Positions 18,284 to 27,632 of a stretch of 64,000 bases of DNA are shown piece after piece. The notes beneath the pieces are model-generated. The model saw only the letters and a program-made list of their open reading frames with translations, had not been told where the DNA came from and did not search any database. Location: the NCBI GenBank assembly GCA_021732845.1, contig JAKFUF010000023.1, positions 1-64,000 of the forward strand. The letters are read 5' to 3'. The stretch is from Planctomycetaceae bacterium. Its GTDB lineage: Bacteria > Planctomycetota > Planctomycetia > Planctomycetales > Planctomycetaceae. The position numbers and the translations under genes were made by a program. Each line of letters opens with the position of its first letter. Position 1 is the stretch's first letter.

Positions 18284-20203
18284 CTATTCCGCTCCCGTGG
18301 CTCCGCCGCCACCGCGCCGTCCTTCGCCACGCGGGCTGTCCTCGGCACCCGGTCCGCGGCCTTCTCCCCGCCCACCGCCGCCCCCACCCGCAGCGCGGAA
18401 GGCGGCCGATGCCTTGGTCCATTCGTCCAGATCCACGAACTTGTCGCCATTGGCGTCCATCGTGGCGAAGCGGTCCTTCATGAACGCTGGGGCTTCGGAC
18501 TCTGACATCTTACCGTCGCCATCAGTGTCAATCCGCTTCATGAAGGACGCGGGATCGGGAGCACCGCCAGCGCCGGGGCCGCCTCCCGTCTTCTTGCGCT
18601 TTTCGGCGCGGTCCTTCGTTTTGGTGTCAGCAGCGACATCACCTGAGGCTGGCTTGTCACTCGTTCCGCTGCCGGCCGGAACTGCAAGCGGTTCCTTGGG
18701 AGCCTCGGCGGGAACCTCAGATTCCAGTTCGATCATCATGGAAGACAATGCGGCACGCGGATTCTGGACCGCCAGCTCGCCGGCGGTCAGGCCGTCCTTG
18801 ACCTCCACGTGGCTGTCGTTGGTCCGGCCGATTTTGACTTCGCGGCGTGTGACCACAGGTCCCTTCGCCACGAAGACGAAGTGCCGCCCCCCACGTTCCA
18901 CGATGCACTGAATCGGAATGAGCAGGGCATTCGAGATCGTGTCCACCAGGATCTCAACTTCCGCCGTGAGCCCCGGCTTCAGGGAGCTGCCATTCACCTC
19001 CGCTTCGAGAATCGCCACCGTGGTGGAGTATTCCTTCAGGTTCATGTTCGGCCAGTTGCCAGAGAGCGGCACCAGCGAGACCGTGTCGACCTTTCCGGAA
19101 AACACCTTTCCAGGCTGGGCATCCACACGAATGCGGGCGGGCAGGCCCTCTTCAATCAGGTCGATCTTGGACTCATGAATGCGGGCGTTGACCCGCATCC
19201 GCGAGATGTCCGGCAGATTGATGATCGCCTGCCGCTCGCGGACCATCGCCCCTTCCTGGATCATCGGTTCCTGAGATCCGCCACCGCGGCCGCTTTGCTG
19301 GTTGGCATAGACCACCAAGCCTTCCTGCGGGGCGAACAGCTTGCACGCCTCGATTTGCTGGTTGAGCCGTTCCAGCTTGGATTTCTCGACGGAGGCGGTG
19401 AGTTTTCGCGATGCCAGATCAGCTTCGCACTGGGTCAGTGCGGCTTCGCCCTTGCGGCGGACCCGTTCCAGTTCGCGAACGAACTCTTTCGCGTTGGCTT
19501 CCTTCTCTTTAAGCTGCCGGACCGACTCGAATTCCACCAGGACCTTCAATTTCTCCAGCGCGGCCTCATGATTGATGACAGCTTTTTTCTCGGCAATACG
19601 GTCGGCCTCGACGGCGGCGGGGGTCGCATACCCCTTGCTGGCGATGCGTTTGGTGAACTCATAGGACTCTTTGGCTCGGGTGACTTCCTCGCTGGCCAGC
19701 GCGATTTCGCCTTCAATCGTGTTCTTCAACTGCTTGAATTCGCCTTCCTGATATTTCGTCAGGTCCAGCACCGCCAAGTCCAGCTTGAGCTGTGCCGCGG
19801 CAATGTCGCTTTCGTTCTGCGTCCGCTGGATCGCCAGGGCTTCGACCGCGGCCATCTCGGCCGCTTCGGCCTGCTTCACCACGATTTGCTGCTGGGTGTT
19901 GTCCGTCCGCAGTTTTGACGAATCCAATTCGACCAGCAACTCCCCTTTTTTGACGCGGATTCCCTCCTCCACGATCTTGATGATCGCGGTGGAACCCTCC
20001 ACTTTGCTCGTCAATTGAACGTTGGCCGCGCTTTCCAGGCTACCGCGTTCAATGACCTTGATATCGAGGGTGCCGCGGAACGCGGGCGTGACAATCTGGT
20101 TGGTGGCCTTCTGGTCCGAAAACCAGCCATTCCGCATGCCGATCACCGTCACGGTGACGACACCCGCCCCCATCAGTCCGAGGACGGCCAGCACCACCGT
20201 CAT
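18284..20203 (-). CDS. HlyD/MacA-type periplasmic adaptor with C-terminal EF-hands
   Basis: About 639 aa. An N-terminal membrane anchor (TVVLAVLGLMGAGVVTVTV) is followed by a biotinyl-lipoyl-like half (VEGSTAIIKIVEEGIRVKKGELLVELDSS), a long coiled-coil hairpin (about residues 90-300), and the second lipoyl half and beta-barrel (FAPQEGLVVYAN; LPARIRVDAQPGKVFSGKVDTVS). The C-terminus adds two EF-hand loops, DTDGDGKMSESE and DANGDKFVDLDE, and a Gly/Arg-rich tail. The open frame extends to 20413, overlapping the channel gene by 190 nt. ATG 20203 follows that gene's stop by 19 nt and puts the anchor at the N-terminus, so I prefer it. The adaptor links the ABC pump to the outer-membrane channel. 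Confidence 0.88.
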   Translation of the reverse strand: MTVVLAVLGLMGAGVVTVTVIGMRNGWFSDQKATNQIVTPAFRGTLDIKVIERGSLESAANVQLTSKVEGSTAIIKIVEEGIRVKKGELLVELDSSKLRTDNTQQQIVVKQAEAAEMAAVEALAIQRTQNESDIAAAQLKLDLAVLDLTKYQEGEFKQLKNTIEGEIALASEEVTRAKESYEFTKRIASKGYATPAAVEADRIAEKKAVINHEAALEKLKVLVEFESVRQLKEKEANAKEFVRELERVRRKGEAALTQCEADLASRKLTASVEKSKLERLNQQIEACKLFAPQEGLVVYANQQSGRGGGSQEPMIQEGAMVRERQAIINLPDISRMRVNARIHESKIDLIEEGLPARIRVDAQPGKVFSGKVDTVSLVPLSGNWPNMNLKEYSTTVAILEAEVNGSSLKPGLTAEVEILVDTISNALLIPIQCIVERGGRHFVFVAKGPVVTRREVKIGRTNDSHVEVKDGLTAGELAVQNPRAALSSMMIELESEVPAEAPKEPLAVPAGSGTSDKPASGDVAADTKTKDRAEKRKKTGGGPGAGGAPDPASFMKRIDTDGDGKMSESEAPAFMKDRFATMDANGDKFVDLDEWTKASAAFRAAGGGGGGRGEGRGPGAEDSPRGEGRRGGGGATGAE

Positions 20204-20222
20204 CGACACGCCCCGCCGCGGG

Positions 20223-23200
20223 CTACCGGCGCGGCGTGACCGGCTTTGGCTGGACACGCTTGGCCGTCGCAGGGCGCGCCGCGTGGCTCGATGGCCAGTC
20301 GGCAGTCTGGACTCGTCGTCCGCCTGAATATCGCACGGCGCTGGCTGGCTGGACCGCACGGTCGACATTGGGCGGAGGCAATTCATCAGCCGGTTGGCGA
20401 AGTCCATTTTCATTCAACTCCTGCGCGGGAGGGCCGGGCATCGTGGCTGGGTCGTCCGGACCTGGCACATCAGTACCAGCCCCTTCGTACGACTCGAACA
20501 GCGACAAACCGGAAGCTGCGGAAGCGGGGATCAAGGTGGGAGGATCGACCAATCGCAATTCGGGCAGCATGACACCGCCAGCTTGGATCAGCCGATCTTG
20601 ATAATAATTGTCCGTCCAAACACCACGTTCGTCAATCTGCATTATCCCCATGTCACGGTGGATATTCAGACGGTTTGTCTCGAAATTCACCCAGATCTGA
20701 ATCAGATTGTTCTGTGCGGAGAGAATGGCACTGAAACCCTGCAGTAATTGCAGGCCCTGCTGGCCGCTGTTGTTGTTGGCACCCTGCCGCAACGGCGCGT
20801 TGGTTTGTTCGGCCGTTTGGTCGTACTGCAGGGCGGCGATGCGGGTCTGCTGCTTGGCGACAGCGAAGTTTCGCTTGAGGACCGTCAGTTGACGCCAAGC
20901 GTTGCGGATGTCCAGTTTGACCTGGTCTTCCTGCCGCATGTAATTACGCCGTGACCGCTGATAATCGATGATTGCCGCACGGTAGACGTTCCGCTCGCGG
21001 ACCAGTTGGATCGGCGTGGTGAACTGCAGTCCGACCTGGTAGTCACTGTTCATCGCCCGGAAATCGAGCGGGTTGTCATTGAGCTGGCCGAGGGTCCGGG
21101 TTCCAATGCTGCCCTGAGCCACGACGTTCATGGTGGCCTGCAACTGGTTCGCGGCAATTTCCATGCGGCGGCGGGCGTCGACAACGACGCTGCGCTGGTT
21201 CATCAGATCAACGCGGTTTTCCAGGGCAGTGTTGACGGCGTCCTGCAGGGGCAGGCTGTAGGGGTTCAGCGGGATGACCTCGACCCGCAGGTCGACCTGC
21301 ACGCGGGCCAGGCCCTGCGTTTCCTTATAAAACGCTTCCTGCAGCTTGGTGAGATCTGTGCGAAGAGCTTTGCGCGCTTCCAGATCCTGCTTGCCATCCT
21401 GCAGGAGTTTGAGCAGCGTTTGCAGCCGGACTTCGGCCGCCGCCAACCGCTCCAGAATCTCGTTGAAGATGAACTGGTCTAGTTCGGGATCGTAAACGTA
21501 GGCGGCTGGATCAGTCACGTCCGTATCAACCGCCGTGGACGACTCTTTGCCGTTGGACTTCAACTGCTTCCGTACGGTGTCGAAGTCATTCTGGATCACA
21601 TCAAGGCCATCTCGCCGCAGTTGCAGGCGCAACGCGTCAAGTTTCTCGGCCACTTTCAGCAGTTCGGCGTTGGACGGGTCGTCCTCGTTGATGGCCGACA
21701 CATCCCGGATGTAGAAGCGAAACGCATCCTGCAGCGCCACCAGCCGCGGATCGATCAGCTCAAAGGGTTTTAGCATCGACTTGTCGATCGTGATCAACGT
21801 GTCGGTGGGCAGCCCCAGGGCGAATTTGAAAGTATCGATGCTGCTTTGCAGTTGAATCTGCTGATTCGCCAGTTGAATCCGGCTGTTGGCCAACTGCGTT
21901 TCAATCTGGGCAACGTTGATCGTCACAACTTCCAGTCCGGCCCGCTGGGCCAGCCTGCGAACCGCTTGGGTAAATTCGACATTGTCGGTGGCAGCTTCGA
22001 TCTCCCGGAGTTGAGCTTCGGTCAGGTCGCCACGGAGGCGCAACAATCCCGCTTCCTGATCGAAGGCAAACTGGCCCTGGACAGAGGGAGGAAATGTGAA
22101 GCCCGGTGGCAGGGCGAATGTGTCATTGGGACCGGGAACCGACGTGAATGACACTTCGTTGCGCGCCTCTTGCGAGGCCTGAGCCCGCAGTTGGGCCAAC
22201 TGCTGCTCTTGCAGTCGAATATTGAACTTCAGGTTTTCAATCGTCTGCAACTGTCCGAGCAGACTCAAGTAGCCGTTGCCGGCGAACTGCCCGCCGACGC
22301 CAGAAACACCGGCGCTGGAGCGAGTTCCAGCGACGATGTTGGTGAAGAAGCCCATCCGATAGCGCGAAAAGTCGCGAATCGCGTACAGCACCGACCGCTC
22401 GGCCTGGGTCAAGTTCTCCAGGGCGAACTTTCGTCCGCCATTGCGAAGCAGTGGTTGAACCAGCGAGTACGACAGGAGTGACTGCGTATTGCTGTTGTTG
22501 GGACCGGAAAAGAGCCACAGGGTGTTGTTGGCGAGTTCGGCGGCGAACTGCCCGCCCGTCGGGAAGAATTTGTTGATGCCAGCGCGATTCGTGGAGGTCA
22601 GATTGCTGAACCGCCCGGGGGCCGCATCGAAGTTCAAATCGCTGCTGGGCGCGCGGTTGCTGATGCCGAAGAACTGCACGTCAAAGCGGAACCGTTCAAA
22701 CGTCAGAGCCAAGGACGTCAGGTACAGGTTCTCGAGGTCGGTCTGGAACTCGCGGCTGTGCCGGTAGGACAGACCCAGCGATTCTTCGAGCGTGAGATTT
22801 TTGATTTCCGGCAGAGTTCCGCCGGTGGAATAATTGCACGTCACGACCGACTCGTCGCCGCCGTAAGGTTCCAGCCAGGCAGGATTTTCGACTGTCGGGA
22901 TGTCACCGTTGTCGTGCCAGTGCTTGGAGCCCCGCATCCCATACACCCAGTGCATGTACTCGTGCGATTTGGGGTCATCGGGCGGCAACGGCGGTTTGTC
23001 CGGATCGTACGGATCATAAAACCGGCTGTTGGGGTCAGGCGTCAAATCGACCCTCGGGAGTTCCCAGCGAGGATCTGAAAATTTGTCCGCCATGGCAGTA
23101 TACGTCTTTGTGTCCGCCTGCTCACGCCAATGCTGCCGCGTGCAGCCTGTCACGAACAGACTCAGCGCCAGCGCGCCGAGGGAGAGCGTCAATCCACCGT

Positions 23201-23291
23201 GGCTGAGGAAGCCATACCAATTCACCAACCGGCTCTTCACGTTGCGGTTGGCCGCACCATTGGCCGACCGCGACACCTTGGATGAGCGCAT
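20223..23291 (-). CDS. TolC-like outer-membrane efflux channel lipoprotein
   Basis: A protein of 1022 aa, about twice the length of proteobacterial TolC. The N-terminus has a hydrophobic segment ending in the lipobox VTGC. The long alpha-helical regions carry outer-membrane efflux protein repeats (TQAVRRLAQRAGLEVVTINVAQIETQLANSRIQLA in shorter pieces, and VNTALENRVDLMNQRSVVVDARR near the C-terminus). A Pro-rich tail ends the protein. ATG 23291 is chosen over an in-frame TTG at 23312. It is first in the efflux operon, upstream of the adaptor, Uma2-like, ATPase and permease genes. The extra N-terminal roughly 130 residues (DPYDPDKPPLPPDDP) are lineage-specific. Confidence 0.88.
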   Translation of the reverse strand: MRSSKVSRSANGAANRNVKSRLVNWYGFLSHGGLTLSLGALALSLFVTGCTRQHWREQADTKTYTAMADKFSDPRWELPRVDLTPDPNSRFYDPYDPDKPPLPPDDPKSHEYMHWVYGMRGSKHWHDNGDIPTVENPAWLEPYGGDESVVTCNYSTGGTLPEIKNLTLEESLGLSYRHSREFQTDLENLYLTSLALTFERFRFDVQFFGISNRAPSSDLNFDAAPGRFSNLTSTNRAGINKFFPTGGQFAAELANNTLWLFSGPNNSNTQSLLSYSLVQPLLRNGGRKFALENLTQAERSVLYAIRDFSRYRMGFFTNIVAGTRSSAGVSGVGGQFAGNGYLSLLGQLQTIENLKFNIRLQEQQLAQLRAQASQEARNEVSFTSVPGPNDTFALPPGFTFPPSVQGQFAFDQEAGLLRLRGDLTEAQLREIEAATDNVEFTQAVRRLAQRAGLEVVTINVAQIETQLANSRIQLANQQIQLQSSIDTFKFALGLPTDTLITIDKSMLKPFELIDPRLVALQDAFRFYIRDVSAINEDDPSNAELLKVAEKLDALRLQLRRDGLDVIQNDFDTVRKQLKSNGKESSTAVDTDVTDPAAYVYDPELDQFIFNEILERLAAAEVRLQTLLKLLQDGKQDLEARKALRTDLTKLQEAFYKETQGLARVQVDLRVEVIPLNPYSLPLQDAVNTALENRVDLMNQRSVVVDARRRMEIAANQLQATMNVVAQGSIGTRTLGQLNDNPLDFRAMNSDYQVGLQFTTPIQLVRERNVYRAAIIDYQRSRRNYMRQEDQVKLDIRNAWRQLTVLKRNFAVAKQQTRIAALQYDQTAEQTNAPLRQGANNNSGQQGLQLLQGFSAILSAQNNLIQIWVNFETNRLNIHRDMGIMQIDERGVWTDNYYQDRLIQAGGVMLPELRLVDPPTLIPASAASGLSLFESYEGAGTDVPGPDDPATMPGPPAQELNENGLRQPADELPPPNVDRAVQPASAVRYSGGRRVQTADWPSSHAARPATAKRVQPKPVTPRR

Positions 23292-23514
23292 GGACGAGAA
23301 TCCACAGTCCAAAAACGTGACTCTCCGGTCACAATCGAGGAGAGACGTTTCTAACTTCGGAACTCGTACAGGCAGCCCTCAAGGAGAAAACGACAAAGGC
23401 GTTCAACCCGGCATGACCGGAAAAGTCGAGTCCATTCAAACTTCCCAGCTTTCCGGCTGAACGTGAATTGCCGTCATTCTGAAAGTGGCCGCGAGTTCGC
23501 CTCAAGTTACAGCG

Positions 23515-23535
23515 GTAGAGTGGGCTTCAGCCCAC
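23515..23535. repeat. GTAGnGTsGGCTTCAGCCsAC palindrome, copy 2
   Basis: GTAGAG followed by TGGGCTTCAGCCCA, the same layout as the 14281 copy but with compensating base changes in both arms. It lies in the 23292-23836 spacer ahead of the candidate retron RNA. Confidence 0.6.
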
Positions 23536-23608
23536 ACGCCGCATGGAAAGTGATAACAGCACCACCGCAGGCGTACCAAATTCACGCAGCCGTCTCTAAA
23601 GTGCATTC

Positions 23609-23805
23609 ACGGGCTGGCATGTTTCTGGTGAGTGATCTGTCCGTGACACAAGTTGCTGGCAACAGCACCTGGAAATCGGCGGTCGCTGGTTCGGGGCAAC
23701 CCCGAAGGTTTGAGATTGGCAGGAGAAGTTCGTGGCGTGGGCGTGGGACCGCTCCACGGTCGATGGCTCACGCTTCACAAGACATGGCGGAGCGTGCCAG
23801 CCCGT
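23609..23805 (+). ncRNA. Candidate retron msr-msd RNA
   Basis: Positions 23609-23623 (a1) and 23791-23805 (a2) pair over 15 bp (13 Watson-Crick, two G-U), enclosing 167 nt. Inside are three hairpins. At 23654-23667, TGCTG/CAGCA closes on a GCAA tetraloop. At 23690-23706, TTCGGGG/CCCCGAA closes on CAA. A long stepped hairpin at 23732-23778 (GTG, GCGTGGG and CGTGG stems) would suit an msd. a2 ends 31 nt before the reverse transcriptase start, the standard retron order. A competing stem, GGCGGAG/CTCCGCC (23786-23792 with 23821-23827), overlaps a2 and the RT leader. The branching G cannot be assigned by eye. Seen in the sequence: arms and stems. Inferred: msDNA production. Confidence 0.65.
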
Positions 23806-23836
23806 CTTGTCGAGATGAGTCTCCGCCGGGACAGGA

Positions 23837-25210
23837 ATGAGCACGAGCCATTTTTTCGCGATCGAAGAGGCCATTCTTGGCGGCCCCTGGGAACGCTCTG
23901 CCATCGAGGCGCGGCTCCGCACAATTCTGAAGCCGATCGGCCGGGCCACATGGGTCAAACCGATCACGCGGCGGGTGTGGATCACTTATGGAACTTCCGT
24001 CCTTCCGCCGCGCCGCCATCTGCTCCACCGCCTGCTCGTTCAGGACTACTGGATCCGCTTCAAACTGGCACGCTTGCAGGATGATTTAGACCAGATTGAA
24101 CCGGACCAGTTGTCGCTGCCCGACAGCCTCTTGCTCCCTCCGGCGGTCATGACCCCGGATCCGCGCCTCCCGCCGCTCGATATTCCTGCACTTCCCACCG
24201 GTGGCCAGCTTGCGGCGTGGCTCGACCTCACCCCCGGCGAAATGGACTGGTTCGCGGACCAGTTCGGCCAGGAGCGCCAGCGCCCCGCAGGACCGCTGCG
24301 GCACTACCGCTACTTGTGGAGAACCAAGAATTCCGGTGGCCTGCGGCTGTTGGAGAGTCCGAAGCCACGGCTCAAGACGATCCAGCGGGCGATTTTGGAT
24401 GGAATTCTGAGCCACATTCCGCCGCATGCCGCGGCCCATGCGTACCGATCCGGTCGCTCGGTCCGCACGGCTGTTGCACCGCACGCCGGCCAGCGGGTGG
24501 TGCTGCACGTTGACCTGCGGGAGTTTTTTCCGTCGATCACCGCGGCCCGAGTGTTCGCTGTGTATCGCACAGTAGGCTTTCCCGAGCGCGTGGCCCGCCT
24601 ATTGACCGGCCTGTGCACGAACTCCGTGCCGCACGACGTGTTGCGAACCTTGTATCCGCTCAACGCCGCCAGCCGGGCGACCGAGCGTCTGCACAGCCGG
24701 CCGCATCTGCCGCAGGGAGCACCGACATCGCCCACACTCGCCAATTTGTGCGCGTACCGCCTGGATGTGCGGCTGGCCGCTCTGGCACAAAGGACCGGAG
24801 CGGTTTACACGCGGTATGCCGACGACCTGGTCTTTTCCGGCGGACGCGAACTCCTGCGCATGCTGCCGCGCTTTCGAGTTCTCGTCTGCGCGATCGCCAT
24901 CGGCGAAGGGTTCGAGATTCGCCGCCGCAAGACACGCGTCATGGTCCGGGGAGGGAGGCAGCAACTCGCGGGAATCGTTGTGAACTCGCATCCCAACATC
25001 CCTCGGTCCGAGTTCGACGCGCTGAAGGCGCTGCTCTTCAACTGTATCCGGTTTGGACCCGGATCACAAAATCGCGATGAACATCCACACTTTCGCGAAC
25101 ATCTGCGGGGGCGGATTGCGTGGTGGGTGCAGGTCAATCCGGTCCGCGCCAAGAAGCTCAGCCTGTTGTTTGACAGGATCGTTTGGGACGAACCTTCAGC
25201 GGGCAAATGA
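23837..25210 (+). CDS. Retron-type reverse transcriptase with N-terminal extension
   Basis: A 457-aa RNA-directed DNA polymerase. RT motifs in order: RLLESPKPRLKTIQR (170-184), HVDLREFFPSI (224-234), LPQGAPTSPTLANL (291-304), the catalytic YADD (327-330), LAGIVVN (377-383), and the C-terminal HLRGRIAWWVQVNP typical of retron-like enzymes. AVAPH at 213-217 sits where retron RTs have NAxxH, and LAG where most have VTG. About 160 residues precede the RT core, as in myxobacterial long retron RTs; their function is unknown. AGGA directly precedes ATG 23837. No effector gene is adjacent: upstream is the efflux operon on the other strand, downstream a glycosidase. A DGR is unlikely (QGAPTSP, no Avd, no template/variable repeat seen). 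Confidence 0.9.
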   Translation: MSTSHFFAIEEAILGGPWERSAIEARLRTILKPIGRATWVKPITRRVWITYGTSVLPPRRHLLHRLLVQDYWIRFKLARLQDDLDQIEPDQLSLPDSLLLPPAVMTPDPRLPPLDIPALPTGGQLAAWLDLTPGEMDWFADQFGQERQRPAGPLRHYRYLWRTKNSGGLRLLESPKPRLKTIQRAILDGILSHIPPHAAAHAYRSGRSVRTAVAPHAGQRVVLHVDLREFFPSITAARVFAVYRTVGFPERVARLLTGLCTNSVPHDVLRTLYPLNAASRATERLHSRPHLPQGAPTSPTLANLCAYRLDVRLAALAQRTGAVYTRYADDLVFSGGRELLRMLPRFRVLVCAIAIGEGFEIRRRKTRVMVRGGRQQLAGIVVNSHPNIPRSEFDALKALLFNCIRFGPGSQNRDEHPHFREHLRGRIAWWVQVNPVRAKKLSLLFDRIVWDEPSAGK

Positions 25211-25324
25211 GCCGGCAAGTCGAATTGCAGACCAGCATCACTTGTCGACGGACTCACACTCCACGTGGGAAAGTGTAAGATTGCGGTTCGAAGGCCAACT
25301 CCCCCTGGCAATTGAGGAACGACA

Positions 25325-27496
25325 ATGAGAATTGGAACGTGCGTCTGGTTGTTCCTCGCGCTGCTCTTGCCCACCGAGAACCTGCTCGGTGCCGATGGCT
25401 GGTTTGACTTCACGCCCGCGGCTGAGGTGAGCAAAGACAGCACAATCGGGCTGCGGAGACTCAATGAGGCCTTCGCGGGCGAGCATGGTTTCATCTCCGC
25501 CAAAGACGGGCAGTTCGTTCACAGCCAGACAGGCAACCCCGTGCGGTTTTGGGCGGTCAACGGACCTCCCGAGTCCGTGAAGGGTGATGATCTCAAGCGC
25601 TGCGCCCGGCTGTTGGCACACTATGGCGTCAATCTCGTCCGTGTGCATGGCCCGCTGTTCGACAAGCAGGGGGAAGTCGATCCCGCGAAAATCCGCCGGG
25701 CGCAGGAGATCGTCGCCGCGATGAAGGCCGAGGGGATCTACACCCATTTCTCAATTTATTTCCCGCTATGGTTTACGCCGGACGCGAAACTGCCGTGGCT
25801 CAAAGGCTACGATGGAAAGCAGCATCCATTCGCCGCTCTGCAGTTCAACCCGGAGTTTCAGGAGAAGCATCGTGGCTGGTTGAAAGCGTTGCTGACGACG
25901 AAGAATGAGCAGACGGGAGCCACGCTGCTCGACGACCCCGCCGTGTTCGGTGTCGAACTCCAGAATGAGGATTCGTTCTTTTTCTGGACCTTCAATCCCC
26001 AGGCGATTCCCGACCCGCAGTTGCAGATCCTCGAAACCCGCTTCGGCGCGTGGCTCACCAAGAAGCATGGTTCACTCGGCAAGGCCGTTGCCAAATGGAA
26101 GGGGCTCGTGACCCCGCGCGATGTCCCCGCGGAAGGCCGGCTGGGATTTCGACCCTTATGGAACATTGCCCACGAGAAGACGCCACGCGACCAGGACACG
26201 GCGCAGTTCCTGCTGGAAGTGCAGACCGAATTTTATCGCAGCAACTACGACTTTCTGCGCAAGCTCGGATTTCGCGGCCTGATCCACGACAGCAACTGGG
26301 CCACCGCCGATCCAGAAACGCTTGGCCCGCTGGAGAAACTGAGCTACACGGCTGGCGACTTCATGGATCGGCACGGTTATTTTGAGTGCCACCACGAGGG
26401 GGACAATGCCGCCTGGTCGATTCGCAACGGCCACACCTACATGGATCGCAGCGCCCTGCGGTTTGAAGCTTCGGAACCGGGCAAGCCACGGCAGTTTGTG
26501 CATCCCGTCATGGACCCGCACTACGATGGGAAGCCCTCCATGATTTCCGAGACGACGTTCACCCGCCCCAACCGGTACCGCTCGGAAGCCCCGCTGTATT
26601 TCGCCGCCTACGGAGCACTCCAGGACAGCAACTGCATCGTGCATTTTGCCTTCGATGGCGCGAAGTGGGAGGTCAAGCCGGGCTACTTCATGCAGCAGTG
26701 GACACTGGCAACACCGGCAATGCTCGGGCAGTTTCCGGCCGCGGCATTGATCTATCGGGAAGGGCTGGTCTCGATGGGAAGCGTGCTGGTCAGTGTGCGA
26801 CTCAACAAGAAAGACTTGCAACAATTGAAGGGCACCCCATTGCCCCAGGATGCCGCCTTCGATGAACTGCGGCTGAAGGATGTCCCCCAGGGGCAGCAGG
26901 TCAAACCCGGCCAGCGGCTCGACCCGCTGCTGCACTATGCCGGGCGGTCGCAGGTCCAATTTTCGGACGAGCCCGGACGGGTGTCCGTCAAAGATCTGAA
27001 GCCGTTCGTCAACCACCAGGCCCAGACGGTGACCAGCACCACGGGCGAGTTGAAGCTCGATTACGGCAAGGGGCTCTTGATCATCAACGCGGACAAGGCC
27101 CAGGGGATCAGCGGCAATCTCAAGGCTGCCGGCACCACGAAACTGAAGGCGCTCACGATCACCTGTGAAATGGACCTGGCGCACATTGTCGCCGTGGCTC
27201 TCGATGATCGTCCGTTGAATTCCTCACAAAAGATTTTGGTCCAGGTGATGTCCGAGGAACAGGGGACCGATTTTGCGACCGAACCTGTGGATGCGACGAC
27301 CCGCCGGATTACGAACATCGGCCACGATCCCTGGCAGGTCAAACGTCTGCGTGGCTCTGTCGCGTTTCAGCGTCCCGATGCGGGACAGCTCAAGGTCACG
27401 GCACTTGACGCCGGCGGAGAGCGGAAGTCTGTCGTCGGCACGGCGAACCGATTCGAACTTCTGCCCGATGCGCTTTATTACCTGATCGAACCCTGA
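25325..27496 (+). CDS. Secreted glycoside-hydrolase-like (GH clan A TIM barrel) protein
   Basis: A 723-aa protein with a signal peptide (MRIGTCVWLFLALLLPTENLLGA) and a GAGGA ribosome site 6 nt ahead. The N-terminal half resembles (alpha/beta)8 barrels of the GH5/GH2/GH42 clan: NLVRVHGP after strand 2, VFGVELQNEDSF with the probable acid/base Glu after Asn (E215), and SMISETTF with a likely nucleophile (E409). The C-terminal roughly 230 residues are beta-rich and unassigned. Likely role: extracellular or periplasmic cleavage of a beta-linked polysaccharide. The GH family number cannot be fixed by eye. It begins 114 nt after the RT gene but shows no functional link to it. Confidence 0.75.
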   Translation: MRIGTCVWLFLALLLPTENLLGADGWFDFTPAAEVSKDSTIGLRRLNEAFAGEHGFISAKDGQFVHSQTGNPVRFWAVNGPPESVKGDDLKRCARLLAHYGVNLVRVHGPLFDKQGEVDPAKIRRAQEIVAAMKAEGIYTHFSIYFPLWFTPDAKLPWLKGYDGKQHPFAALQFNPEFQEKHRGWLKALLTTKNEQTGATLLDDPAVFGVELQNEDSFFFWTFNPQAIPDPQLQILETRFGAWLTKKHGSLGKAVAKWKGLVTPRDVPAEGRLGFRPLWNIAHEKTPRDQDTAQFLLEVQTEFYRSNYDFLRKLGFRGLIHDSNWATADPETLGPLEKLSYTAGDFMDRHGYFECHHEGDNAAWSIRNGHTYMDRSALRFEASEPGKPRQFVHPVMDPHYDGKPSMISETTFTRPNRYRSEAPLYFAAYGALQDSNCIVHFAFDGAKWEVKPGYFMQQWTLATPAMLGQFPAAALIYREGLVSMGSVLVSVRLNKKDLQQLKGTPLPQDAAFDELRLKDVPQGQQVKPGQRLDPLLHYAGRSQVQFSDEPGRVSVKDLKPFVNHQAQTVTSTTGELKLDYGKGLLIINADKAQGISGNLKAAGTTKLKALTITCEMDLAHIVAVALDDRPLNSSQKILVQVMSEEQGTDFATEPVDATTRRITNIGHDPWQVKRLRGSVAFQRPDAGQLKVTALDAGGERKSVVGTANRFELLPDALYYLIEP

Positions 27497-27632
27497 AGAT
27501 TGCACGGTATAACTTGGCGTGATGCCATTTGGTGCCGCAACCAAGACATGTCTGTTTTTGGCTGAGCGAATTTAAACTTTTCGACTTCAAAGTTCACAGT
27601 AAAATGCCTTTTGTGTCACTCGGAGCCTCCCC

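Noticed and set aside
23837-25210. Diversity-generating retroelement RT
   Set aside because: The motif is QGAPTSP, not the GxxxSQ type, and no template/variable repeat pair or Avd-like gene is visible.
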